64,000 nt of DNA. Source: Bugulina stolonifera. Taxonomy: Eukaryota > Bryozoa > Gymnolaemata > Cheilostomatida > Bugulidae. The notes under the pieces are model-generated. The model searched no databases. It had not been told where the DNA came from and saw only the letters and a program-made list of their open reading frames with translations. A program made the position numbers and the translations under genes. Positions 31,977 through 43,951 of the stretch are shown here, in pieces (position 1 is the first letter of the stretch; every line of letters begins with the position of its first letter). The stretch is taken from contig OW285196.1 in the NCBI GenBank assembly GCA_935421135.1, positions 8,443,501 through 8,507,500 on the forward strand, written 5' to 3'.

Positions 31977-34900
31977 ATGGCAACTGCAGCAACAGACATT
32001 TCCACTGGTGCACTCACTGATATTTGTGGATACTGTTTGGAGCGAGGAGACAATCCAAGAGTACTTCCATGTTCTCATGTATTCTGTACTCCTTGTCTAA
32101 AGAAATATTTGAAGGAGACTAAAGTACTCAAATGTGGTAAATGCAGGTAAGCTTCACTCAGTTTTAGGCTAGTTAACAAATGTCTTTCTGGATCCTCTGC
32201 TGTAGTCTTTTCCTGTCTTGCTCACTGTTTATTCTTTCTTTTCAGTCACTCTTTTTGTTCTCTGTCATTCTGCACTGACACAACACCTGTCTTCTATCTA
32301 CTGCCACTATATACATATTATTGATTATTGCTATAATTATTATGCCTATTATCAGCTATGTTATTATATTGGCTCTGATCGGTAACAAATACATGTATGC
32401 TGGTCCTTTCTTTTTTTTTCTATCAACTGTATATATATGTACATACATATGTATATTACCATTTTGCATCAATATAGCACCCAGTCTCTCTATTTTGCCC
32501 TTTTCTCTCTCTCCCATTATTGTATACACATTTGGTCATTGTACATGTACACTAATGTAGCACAAGTCCTGTCTCTCCTTTTTATCTACAACTAAGCTCC
32601 TATAATCTGCTGTCACTGTGTACATACTTTTAATGCTTGTTATCTACAGTGTATCTGTTATTAGTTTATTATATATTATGTTCTATTATTGGCTCTTGTC
32701 ATCAACAATAATGCTTGCCTCCCTCCCTTTTTTTCTTTGTGTATTTATTTATTCTCTCCTATAAGTTGTATATAATATATATTTATATGTGGTAAACAAG
32801 TTACTTTTAACAAATTTTATCTGTAAACTTTTAGAAAACCCCAATAAATGTAAATGTAAATAATAGTAGGTGCCAAACCGATTTATATTGTAATGGTCAG
32901 GACATTTGCCTCAGCTCGCCTGATGGACCATATAGCACCCTAAGTGCCTAGTAGTTGCCACAGTTCTACTTCTCTAGTCTCTGACATTCTGTACTTAGTT
33001 ACATGTTAATTCATACCTACATGGTTATGCATGTTTTGACCATACATCTGTAATGACATATCACTTATACTTATAATGTGCATTACTGAGTAATTATGTC
33101 CTTTTTATACCCGTGTAAAGAGGGCCAACCTCTCAGAATTGCCTGATATTGATTTTGTACATGAAGTAGATGATTTTAGGCATCTTCTGTAGAACCCGAC
33201 TTATTTCAGGTTGGCCATCGGGCTTCCGGCGGCCATATTATGGCGCAATTTCCGGACGACACTACGTCGGCCTTTTTACCGGAAGTTCTTATACTATATA
33301 AAGCACATTGTTTTTATGTTTGTTGTCTCAGTACATGCTTGGATCTCAATAAAGATACATCTATACTTATATACAGAGACCTTCACTTCGTAGATAGGTC
33401 GTTCCAGTTGCCAAGGTCTTCGACCTTGCCTCCCGAACCACCTTCTAGGTCGGATCACTCTCTTTCTCAGTATAGTAAACAAGTATCAACTTGGGACCAT
33501 ATGGGTTGTGTTGAGTAGTTATTTGACTACTAATACCTGTTGATCTTTCATGTAATGAGAAGGCCTAGCACCACTCATAGGCTCTTCATTTTGGACAAGG
33601 GAGTCGTCTTAGGACGACAGCGCGACCCCCCAAAAACCATTACAATATTATATCATAATGATAACAGAGTTAGTTTCATTCCCTCAAATTTATGTCACAC
33701 TGTGTTATTTTTGTGAAATATGTACTATTGTTGTGGATGTGTACACGCGACCCAGTGTACCCCAACCACCAACGGCCGTAGCAAAGCAATCAACGAGACT
33801 ACCTATGTGCATACACTTGAGAGGCAACTGCTCTTTAGATACTGTTACTGTCTAAGGCTAAACAATACTGGCTTCATTACTGTGTGCAATAGTGTATTGA
33901 ATAGGATAGATGTTCACAGCACAAAAGCATGCAGCATAAAGAGAAAGAGAAGCGGTATTCAACTGCTTTTATACTAAACAAAGGACGAACAGTGTCGTTC
34001 ACATTAATAGTAGGCCGTTGGCATAAAGTCGTTTATATATATAACAATAAGGCCGTTCACAAAAGTAACCGCCAGTAGTGAAGTACTATAATTGGCTACA
34101 GACACTGATTACATAATACTAGAGTGAGGATTATATAATTAGCTAAGCCTTAACTAGTAGCCTCAAGGGTCCTTTGTCAGTGCTCAGGAGCATGTCTATA
34201 ACACTATTCTGTGTGACTACATTTTCAGTCGCTGTAATGTATTAACAACTCCTGTTTCATAACTTCCATTATAACTACTGGTTTATATCAAGTTGCTACT
34301 GGAATTCCACAGTATATACATGTACTACATTTGTAAGTGCTATCCTAGTTGTGTTCTAATCTCAAGTTATTGATGCAACAACCTGTAAGGGAATGGTAAC
34401 AGATGTGCGGCGTGATAGTATTAAAATAAAGTTTGTGACTTTATTCTGGACACATGACTTGATTTACCTAATTAAAATTTGAAGTTATGTGCTCTTGTAT
34501 CCATCTGTTATAGGACTGCATATGACAAGACAATTGATGACCTGCCTTCTGTTAATACTACTACTAACATACTCTGTCAGTCTTGTGAACGTAAAGGAGT
34601 GAGCGAACACGCTGTAGTCTATTGTAAGGAATGTGACAGGAAGTTCTGTAATAAACACGAGGAGGTAACTCTAGCATATACATATAGTAGAACTTGTGTA
34701 CTTATATATTATGTACAACCAGCTGTGAACTGGGTGTAAGACTAGTCTCTTTCTCTGTTATGCATGTACTACATGTACACCAGATGGGAACCACAGTCTG
34801 GGTAGAGACTATTGAGGTCGTACTGTGTAAGTGAACTGCTAGTTCATTTCATACACGCATGTTCTCCTGTCATATTTTTTATCTTGTTATGTACTATAAC

Positions 34901-37900
34901 ACACATGTGACAAGTGGTCGTAATTCTCAATATTTTATTCTCTAGAAAAGTCTATATTTAGTTTATACCATAAACATACACAAGTAGCCTATGTGCTTGT
35001 GGTTTGTTGCCTGAGGTTGTTAGTATTTCTTTTCACTTTAGGATCACATCTACTCTAGTTTTCATGTTGTAGAGTCATAACGATGCATTGGAGCATGATG
35101 TCATCAGTATTGACATGTACTTGATGGAAGCGGGTAAACTCCAACCTCGATACTGTAAGAAACATTCTAGCAGTATCCTCAGCTTGGCATGTGAAGTATG
35201 CAATAGTGTCTTATGCAACCTCTGTCTTGATGGAAAGGATGGCTGTACTAAAAGTAAGTAATATATTAGTATAGTTTGAGATGCAATCACCCAACTACCT
35301 TCATAGAGTAAGTAAGTAAGTAAGTAATGTATTAGTATAGTTTGAGATGCAATCACCCAACTACCTTCATAGAGTAAGTAAGTAAGTAATATATTAGTAT
35401 AGTTTGAGATGCAATCACCCAACTACCTTCATAGAGACTATTTTTATTTGAGACTACGAAAACAATCTTGTTGATTAGCTGTGTAATGGACGACCCTTAA
35501 TGTTGTCGCTTTAATTAAATTATATCATAAGGCTGTTTTGTATTACTAACGTCTTTATTGTATGTAAAGCAAGTACAGTAATGCCATGTGTATCTAGAAT
35601 TTCTTTACCGGGATAGTAGTAGACGTCCGGAACCCGCCGGAAGTAGCTGGTCATCTTCTTTGTTCTTTTTTCCTATAAAAGAGACCAGAATATTGTTACG
35701 CAGTGCAGTCAATCTTATACTTTCAAGCAGACATGTGCCAAGCAGACAAATACTCAAGTCAAGAATCAAGTAAGAGTATACATTCCCAATTGATAAAAAG
35801 TAATTTAGAGTCAACTCATCGGATAAAGCAAGTCAAAAGTAGAGTAAGAGAAAATAAACAGCCATTTTGAAAAGTAAAGTAAGAGTCAAGCAACTAGTGC
35901 CAAAATGCTAGAGTCAGAGTAGAGTCAAAAGTACAGCGTACAAGTACAGGTATGTCAAAGAGAACACCAATAGGAATTTTGTATAACACAAATTTCTGAT
36001 GTATACAAGTGTGACAACACACAATAGGTAATACTTAGTGTTAGATCCAATTTTCTGTCAGTTATAGTAGTTCTGAGGAACAAAGGCTACTTCAAATTTG
36101 CACTTAAGTGTTATAATGGTAGGTCTGTTTATCTATAAGCCTCTCAGCTTCTCTATGGTGGACAAGACTTATTACATAATTACACCAAACCAATAGAATT
36201 ATCATTGATAGCTGAGAGATTAGATTAGCAATAAGGATCATTCAATACACTTATACTTCTACTCACATTTTTGGAGTTATGCTGTTGCAATAACTAGTTA
36301 AGGCATAACAACAAGCTTGAGGCTGTTGAGGCACATGGACTGCTAAGGCTAGGTAGCCGCTTCTACATTGCTTGCTAGTCTTTGGTGATCTGTGCACAAA
36401 CCTTGGGCCATTTGGGGCCGGACACAACAGCTGTTTGACTGCAACAGACAAGGATGAAGATAATGCAGTACATCTATAAGTATCTAATTCTAAACCCAAA
36501 TCCCATTCTGTCATTTTACATGTCTTGGGAGATAATACTATCAACCAAGTTCAGCAGCGTTACCGTTTAAATAGTATTTCTAGTGCTCTGCCATTTTTTC
36601 TACATTTTTTTAATCATCGGTACTCAGACTCCAAACACCAACCTGTCTCTCTGGATTCTCTGGCTGGAGGAGTAAGAGTAAAGGTTGGTAAGCTGAAAGC
36701 TGAGGCTCAGGAGAAAGAAGGAGAATTGGCTGGTTTGATGAAACAAAGTACTCGTGCAGCAGAAGATATTGACAAGGAAACTGAACAACTTCGGGAACTT
36801 TTGGATAGAACAATGGAAGAGCAGGTTCATTATTTATATGTATCATTGTGATGGAAATAGAGTTTGGTGCAGAAGTGGAGAATTTTGGGATAGCTTTTGT
36901 TCTTGGCCAAAACTCAAGCAGAAGAAATTGTCTTCTCTATATTTTGTTGGATGACCGCCCTTACCCCAACCACAAGCAAGGAACTAAGGCTATCTAAATT
37001 TTTCCACTACTGCACCCAACAGTGGAAATAGGGCAATATAATTGGTTTACATGATTGTGTAATATAGTGCTGCTAGTAGTTTTTAAAACATAAAATATTT
37101 TCATTCTCAAATTAATGAGCTACAAGCAAGTTAAAGGTTGCATAAGACACTATTTCATACTTGACATGCCAAGCTGAGGATACTGTTAGAATGAATCTTC
37201 CATTAAGTACATGTCAATACTGATGACATTGTGTCCAAACATGCCTTCATGTTTCTACAAGCTAGTTATTTGTGAATGTAAATATTTGATGTTACATCCC
37301 ATCTCAAACATTACATGATATTGGTATTATTGTGGACATTGCAGATTGAGGCTATAAGAAAGAAATACATCACACTTAAGGCACAGCTCTTAGATCTCAG
37401 ACAGAAGTCAAGGGCAGTGGTTACTGAGTTCATAGAGAAGGATGTAGAAGTAAGACTGGATAGTTTGAGTGCAGAGATACAGAGACTGGACGCTTATGTT
37501 CGTGATAGCCATGAGGTAATTTTATATAACAATAGGGGTGTTTGTCAGTCTCACATTCTATAATAGGTGTAAAGAATGTTGTCTCTCACTATCTAACTAA
37601 GTGTCCACTAGTAACACACTTCTGGATTAAAGCTGCGAGTATGGTGAGCAAATTGTACCGATTTTGTTCATCCTGGTTTCCCTTTCACTACCCTACTTAC
37701 CAAACCTCCCATGCTATATCTGTAATCATGGGGATATATAATATGTGCTTTGGTTGAGGGACTACTGCTACTGGGCTTTCCTATTACTTTGTAGGTGGAT
37801 TTGATTGACAAATTCTCTCACTTTGAGAAACTAATGAAACAACTCATAGATGTTAGAAATCCTTCTTTAGTCATTCAAGATTTGTCTTCCCTTGAACTAA

Positions 37901-39023
37901 ATGGTAAGTATAATGTTGCTATGGATTAGAGAATATAACTGAATATACTCATGATATGGTAAGTTCAGCTAAGAATCACAAGGCAGCATAATAATGTGAT
38001 CACCACGGGATATACATGTATGTCCACAGTACATCTAATTAAAATTTTGCAGTGTCCTGTTAGAGTTTTTATGAAAATCTTGACTTGGTACCAGTATATC
38101 AGGTAAAAGCCATTATTATTGCCATAACAGTTGTGACTACTGTGGAATGTGAAATTTCAATTACCAGTCTGGCTACATGTGTAAAGTAATGAAATTAAAT
38201 AAAAATCATAGCATAAATGTCATGAAATAGCTGTGTAAGGACTTGCTTATGTCTCAGAACATTTATATTTTTCTAACGTCAGTGGAATTGGGTCGTTGCT
38301 GCCTGTACCCTTTGAAAATTAAATGTGATGTGCCAAGGTTATTAATAGATGTAGTAATCTAATTAATCATAGTCATAGTATGGCATAGTTAGACATGGAG
38401 CTAGAGTTAAATTGCCTTATGTTAGAACAACTTGTATGACCCATATTTATGGTCATGTGACCTATTAATGGCAGTCGGTGACTAATGGCTTATATCAATG
38501 TTGTACTGTGTGTAGTACAGGACAATAATATTATTGTAATGAAAGAATGGAGAGGATAACTCTAAACATGTTTGTGTTCTAAAATTCCTAGCTGAAACCT
38601 AACATGGTTATTATATTCTAAACAGGTAAGTGTAGAGATACTGAGCTGAAGATTGTCCAGTCACAGGATGCTGTTGTACTAGAATTACCCCAAGTATTCA
38701 GAGTTCTTTCAACAAACCCAGAGGGCAACTACGACAACAACCCCGGGGGTGTCGAGGTGGGTGGTGTCGAGGTGAGGAGTTTCGAGGACTCTGAGGAGAG
38801 CTGCGACTCCGAGGAGAGCTGCGACTACGAGGAGAGCTGGGACTACGAGGACGTGTCCGTGTCCACGCGAGCTGCGAGGAGGAGGAGAGCTGCTGCCTCG
38901 GCCGAGGCTACCTCTTCTCTAGGAGGACCTCCACTGTCGTCAACTACCTTGGAGAGGACTACCTTGAAGAGGACCTCCACTGACAATGATGACACCAACA
39001 CTGACGACACTGACCCTGAATGA
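31977..39023 (+). CDS. TRIM-like copy 2: RING, two B-boxes, coiled coil, novel acidic tail
   Basis: Seven exons: 31977-32146, 34514-34664, 35073-35253, 36628-36824, 37345-37515, 37795-37903 and 38626-39023. All junctions are GT-AG and in phase, giving 458 residues. RING C3HC4: C17/C20, C32/H34, C37/C40, C53/C56. B-box 1: C78, C81, C94, C97, C102, H105. B-box 2 follows in exon 3 (RYCKKH ... CEVC ... CNLC). Exons 4-6 form the coiled coil. RING plus B-boxes plus coiled coil defines TRIM-type E3 ubiquitin ligases, usually cytoplasmic. In place of the propeller of copy 1, the last exon runs into a GC-rich region encoding SEESCD-type repeats, an arginine/alanine block and a Thr/Asp-rich end. AATAAA lies at 39189. 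The exon structure is strong; the tail could be an annotation trap if a further splice exists. Confidence 0.8.
32157..32867 (+). repeat. Insertion in TRIM copy 2 intron 1 with a (TGTAAA)n tail
   Basis: About 710 bp of pyrimidine-rich sequence ending aataaatgtaaatgtaaat. It is absent from the matching intron of copy 1 (about 4891). The short repeated tail suggests a retroposed element, but no coding sequence or promoter motif identifies it. Confidence 0.45.
32889..33644 (+). mobile_element. LTR-like element, copy A (probable solo LTR)
   Basis: It begins TGTAATGGT and ends ACCATTACA (9-bp inverted ends, TG...CA), flanked by atat on both sides (32885-32888, 33645-33648). Inside are ctatataaagcac (TATA box) and, about 55 bp later, caataaagatac (poly-A signal), as in LTRs. 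The paralogous intron of TRIM copy 1 lacks it. No internal retroviral genes are attached, so a solo LTR is the simplest reading; a MITE is possible. Confidence 0.65.
33729..34202. mobile_element. 474-bp insertion in TRIM copy 2 intron 1 with a 5-bp duplication
   Basis: Flanked by actat (33724-33728 and 34203-34207). The paralogous intron of copy 1 reads straight through as gtactattctg, an empty site. It begins TGTTGTGGATGTGTACACG and ends TCTATAAC. It has no obvious coding region. The TG start and 5-bp duplication favour a solo LTR, but the class is not certain. Confidence 0.6.
35254..35437 (+). repeat. Tandem repeat that starts on the exon 3 splice donor
   Basis: Three units of about 60-70 bp, each opening with (gtaa)n and continuing atattagtatagtttgaga through ccaactaccttcatagag. 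The first gtaagt is the splice donor of TRIM copy 2 exon 3, so the array repeats donor-like sequences three times directly inside the intron. Confidence 0.85.
35720..36240. repeat. Dispersed repeat (agtcaaaagtagagtaa-rich), copy 1
   Basis: Begins near cagacatgtgccaagcagac and contains repeated agtaagagtcaag words and gtgtgacaacacacaatagg. A homologous copy lies at 47880-48660. It has no coding potential. Confidence 0.6.
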
Positions 39024-40474
39024 AATATGTGAACTTGTTTTAAATACAATAGCTTCTTTAACCTGCCATTGTATTAGACCAAAAATATAATGAAATTACT
39101 TAGAAATTAAAACCTTCTGCTATCTTACTCCAATATGAAAATTGGACCCTTGCCTAGGCTGTAATTCCATGCAATTAGTAATGAATTGAAATAAAGCATC
39201 TATATGTTATGAAGTCCAAACAAAAACACTGCTAACTACAACCCAGAACACTGTCAGAGGATGAGGTACTAGTTTTAAGTGTACTTCAGAATAGTTATAA
39301 AGTGGTATACTTGTAAGTTGTTCACCCTTGAACATTTGAGTAGGTTCTGTAACAATGCAGTGGAGCAGATGTAATAGTAATGCATAGTGCTATATATATA
39401 CAAGTATGATAAACAGAGATAGACTGTAGACAGAGATACATACAGTGGCAAGAGTGAACATTTACATTTACATAAGCTACTAGAAAACAGAAAAGGATGA
39501 AAACCTGCAAAACAGGAAACCAAAAGAAAACTGTTAAGGGAAAAGATTTTGTAGTTGTTTCTGTATCCACTTCGGCATCTGCATCCACTTCAGCTTCTTT
39601 ATCCACTTCAAAACTTCAGTAATGTTGGTAAATAGACAAGTAGAAGTTGCTATGATAGCCTGCTAACTTAGCAGTTCCTCAGACCCTTGGCGAAGACCTG
39701 TTTTGCATAAAAAGTGCTAAATTTTATGTAGTTGTTCAGTTGAGATTTAATGTACAAGAAAGTAACATCTATCTCTTATATATGCTCAGTCATGTTGATT
39801 ACCGGAAATCTCTCAGCCTAGATGACTAGTGAAACTATGGGCCCAAAATACAAAATGTCAGGCCTGGGAGGAGTCGGTCCTAACCATACACATAAGATAA
39901 TGACTTGGTAAGGTCAGTTTTACAAGTGCTACTGATACAGATACCCTAGGACCGCTTTTGACAATCTAGAGTTCTCAAACATTGTCTGTCTTGATTAATG
40001 CCTAGTGTATGCAGAAGTCAGCTGTGTACTACCTGCCGTCAGACATGATGCAATGCTATTACAAGTATTCAACTTTATAATACAGATGTTACATGTTACA
40101 CTCTATGTAACTTACCTTGGTGTTTGTACTGATTAATCTTGAAACAATTTATACATGTATGTACTAGTCTAAGGATCCACAATGAGCTGAGTACCACTAG
40201 GTAGTGTCTGCTACATTGATCATTGTAGAGGTAGAATAATAAACAGTATAAACTCTGCAGAACAATGAGATGCAAGTTGGTTAATAAGAGATAGCTATGT
40301 TTTAGCTGATATGCTTTTCCAAGAATATTATAGCTAATAATATTACTGGCAATTGACAGAAGAGAGGGAACAACTCCAAAAAGTTTCACAGCAAAATAAA
40401 TAGTAGCAACAACTTGGAGAACCTGTGAGTTGGAATTGTTTATGTACTCATTACTCACTGACTGTGATTATATC

Positions 40475-40640
40475 TGTTCATAGTCAAACTGATGTCTAGA
40501 CTCAACATTGTCAGTGGGCAAGTCATCTAGTCACGTTCTGCCATTGAGAAACCCAGGCATTTGGCCCGTTGGGTAAATCCTTGTCTTTATATAGTGAATG
40601 CTGCCAAAGATACCTCAGTTCTGGATGCAGAAACTGGTAA
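40475..40640 (+). pseudogene. Decayed propeller exon of TRIM copy 2
   Basis: Aligns with the end of the propeller exon of copy 1 (19816-19987). Shared words include catagtcaaactgatgtcta, caacattgtcagtgggca and ctcagttctggatgcagaaac, up to the same donor ggtaagacatgacag. Stops and substitutions break the frame, for example the in-frame tag after gtcatc. It lies about 1.45 kb beyond the stop of the present copy 2 gene, showing that copy 2 once had a propeller. Confidence 0.8.
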
Positions 40641-40721
40641 GACATGACAGTTTGTTTCTTGGTATAAGACCGTATGACTTATTGGTTGTTTTGATTGCCA
40701 CCACATTACTATAATATTAAT

Positions 40722-41387
40722 TGTAGTGGTAAACGTAACTCTATAGACTTAGCCACTCGTACTGCATTGCATTGTCATGAACAATTCGTACCTAAATTGT
40801 GTACATTGACTAGTTTGTGCAGAAACATACCTTTTATACACTTTTTGTATGTATAACTGAGCAATTATACAGAGGCCGACATCTCAGAAATAGCTGTAAT
40901 TAATTTTGCATACGAATCTCTTGATTTTAAGCAACTTTTGTTATGGCCGACCAATTTTGGGTCAGGCATTGGCCTTCCGGCCACCATCTTGTTGTGCAAT
41001 TTCTGGACAACACTGCGTCGGCCTTTTTACCGGAACTTTTTCTGGAGGTTGCAATATTATATAAAGCACATGGTTTTTACTACCATTGTCTCAGTTGATG
41101 CTTGGATCTCAATAAAGGCACTTATATACTACTTATACAGTCTCCTCTCGTAGTACAGACAGTTCCAGTTGATAAGGTCTTTGACCTTGATGCCCAAACA
41201 ACCTACTAGGACTGAACATACTCTAGCTTGACTCGGGACCAGATGGGTCATCTTGGTTAGTCTTTGGACTACTAGTACCTGTCGATCTTTCATGTAATGA
41301 CGGAGGCCTAGCACCACTCATAGGCTATTCACTTTTGCAAGTAGGTCGTCCCAGACGACAGACACGCACACAGCAAAAACCGTTACA
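40722..41387 (+). mobile_element. LTR-like element, copy B (left half of an inverted pair)
   Basis: Starts TGTAGTGGT and ends AACCGTTACA. It shares with copy A the tatataaagcacatgg TATA region, the caataaagg signal and the caccactcataggct block. It is separated from the inverted copy C by only four bases (atgt). Confidence 0.65.
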
Positions 41388-41391
41388 ATGT

Positions 41392-42025
41392 TGTAATGTT
41401 TTTGCTGTGTGTATGAGGTCAATGGATGACCCGATAGTGCAAAATGTGTAGAGCCTATGAGTGGTGCTAGGCCTTCTATATTACATAAAGAATGAATGTA
41501 GTTATAATAGTTAACCAAGACGACCCACAGATTCTGAGACAATGCTTAGATGTGTACTCATTCTCAATTGAGAATGAGTATGTTAAGACCTAGTAGGTTG
41601 TTCAGGCATCAAGGTCCAAAGACCTAATCAGCTGGAACGAACCATAGCTACGAGAGAAGATTTTATTTAAATAGTAAGAAGTGTCTTTATTGAGATTCAA
41701 GCATCAACTGACAGTACAATGCAAATGTTCACGCTTTATGAAGTTTTAGACTTCCGGTAAAAACTTCCGGTAAAAGGACGACTTAGCATCGTCCAGAAGT
41801 TGTGCATCAAAATGTTTGCCATGTGGACGAGGCCTGACCTAACTTGGGTCAGCCCCAAACAAAAGGTGCAAATCATATGCAAAATTAATTACAATAAGTA
41901 ATGTACAGGAGGAAATGGTATATAAGCAGTACAGTTATTATATACAATAAATATAAATGGGCAATAGTTACAACTTTAGGGTTTTGGTGATGTAGCACGA
42001 AAGAATTATGTCCCAAGCACCACGT
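41392..42025 (-). mobile_element. LTR-like element, copy C (right half of an inverted pair)
   Basis: Inverted relative to copy B. It starts on the plus strand with tgtaatgtttttgctgtg and continues with tatgagtggtgctaggcc and tctttattgagattcaag. The outer end, near agcaccac at about 42025, is approximate. Together with B it forms a 1.3-kb inverted repeat. Confidence 0.6.
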
Positions 42026-43288
42026 GTAGTATTGTACTTACATTAGCTTCTAGCCCTCATATTCCACTGTACAATAAAAAGACATTACTTTTACATGTTA
42101 CATGTACATATAACAGATACAGTAGGCTGTACAGTATAAACAATATACATGTATTATATTGTGTATATAATTTTGTAGTGTAGGTGGACTACACAAAATA
42201 GTAATACATTGTTGTTTGGTCACATTATTTGAATTGCCTGCTCACTGTTGGACTGTATGCATATCTTCAGCATTATTTGCGGATTTGCTTTTAACCCCTG
42301 ACTCCTTGATATTATCAACTGGGACATAAAGAGAGAAATATTCTTGTACACTACGATTTCTGTCATATTTTTATTTATGCGTATCACATTATTTTAAAAT
42401 TTGCTTATTCGGTATTGTGAGTAGTCAATGGGCCCTTTATCTGTCTGTTTTAAACTGGCATGATGAATACATTATACAACATGTATAATTAATAAAATAA
42501 CATCGGCTAGCATGTTAGAAATGAGTGTGCACAGTCTTGTACCCAGTTTATACCACTGCTACTGTAGTGCTACACTAACACTACTGTCACCTAGACTATA
42601 GTTGTGTAGTGTCTATAGATTCTATAATCTACAGAGTAAAATTAGTAATCAGTGTTAGAAGGTACACTCCCAGTTGGGAGCAGCCGTAGATACCCTCTCA
42701 ATGAGGTTTAGGCTGTTTAGAGGATCTGAGACTATTGAAGTTCCAGAATGAGAATTCTTACAACATTATCCTTGTCAGCCAATAACCTGTATGTTGACAC
42801 TAAAGAATTACAGTCTTTTAAAGTCTATTACTTTACTGCTTATTGATAGGGAAATTAGCAACAACTTTAGGGTGCACACTTGCTAACCATTAGCCACTAG
42901 CCTCACTTCTACATGTAACATTGGTTGCAGCATATTTAACATACGTAGTTGTAGGATGTACATAAATATTAGCTTAGTTTTCACCTGTTACTACATTTCA
43001 ACCGTAACTTCCCAGTATGTGCACAGTAATATAATGTGATATCAATGAGCCCTTGGAAATATAAAGCATCTGTACATAAATATATCCTTCACGTAAAACA
43101 CCCACCAAAGTAGAAGAAACTTTACTATCTAGCCAGTGCTATCTTTTCTAAGGAGCTCCCGGGAATATGTTTAAGTATGGTCAGTTGAGAGACCTCTGCT
43201 GGAGACCTCCCAATAAATCCCCATTCTTAATTTCCAGTTTCTGCATATGCTTAATACAGTATATATACACCATACATGTACATGATAT
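42026..43288. other. Intergenic region with nothing recognised
   Basis: AT-rich sequence with no supported gene, tRNA or transposon. Open frames are shorter than 65 codons and lack protein-like features. Confidence 0.5.
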
Positions 43289-43951
43289 TGTAATGGTTTC
43301 TGTGATTTGGTGCGGTCGTCCTTGGACGACTATCGACCCAGAAATGAAGTGCCTATGAGTGGTAATAGGACTTCGCATTACATGAAAGATCGAGCGGTCT
43401 CAGTAGCCCAAGAACTACCAAAGACGACCCATCTGGTCCCAAGTCTGACCTTCAGACTATACAATGAAAGAGAGTGATCCGACCTAGTAGGTGGTTCGCT
43501 AAGCGAATGACCTGACAAAAGGAAGTGAAAGTCTCTGTATCAAGTATAGATGTGTCTTTATTGAAAGCCAAGTGTAGACTGAGACAATGAACAGTAAAAC
43601 AGTGCCCTTTATATAGTATAAGGACTTCCGGCCGACGTGACGTCGGGAAAAGACGACGTGTGGTCGTCCGGAAGTTGCGCAACAAGATGGCCGCCGGAAG
43701 CCCGACGGCCGACCCAAAATAGGTCGGGTTCTACAAAAGTTGCTTATAATGGTCCAATTCATGTACAAAATGAATATCAATGGATTCTGAGAGGTCGGGC
43801 CTCTGTACATGGGTATAAAAGGCATTAAAAGACTTAGATATAATCATATAATCATATACAACAATATAAGAGTAAAGTACAAGCAGATATATACATGTAT
43901 GCACACAATAATGAGTGTCAGATGTAAGATACGACTTGGCGTACCATCACA
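43289..43951 (-). mobile_element. LTR-like element, copy D
   Basis: Bounded by tgtaatggt and accatcaca with atat on both flanks (43285-43288 and 43952-43955), like copy A. It is in minus orientation, with the complement of the TATA region (ctttatatagtataag) and of the poly-A signal (gtctttattgaaag). Confidence 0.65.
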
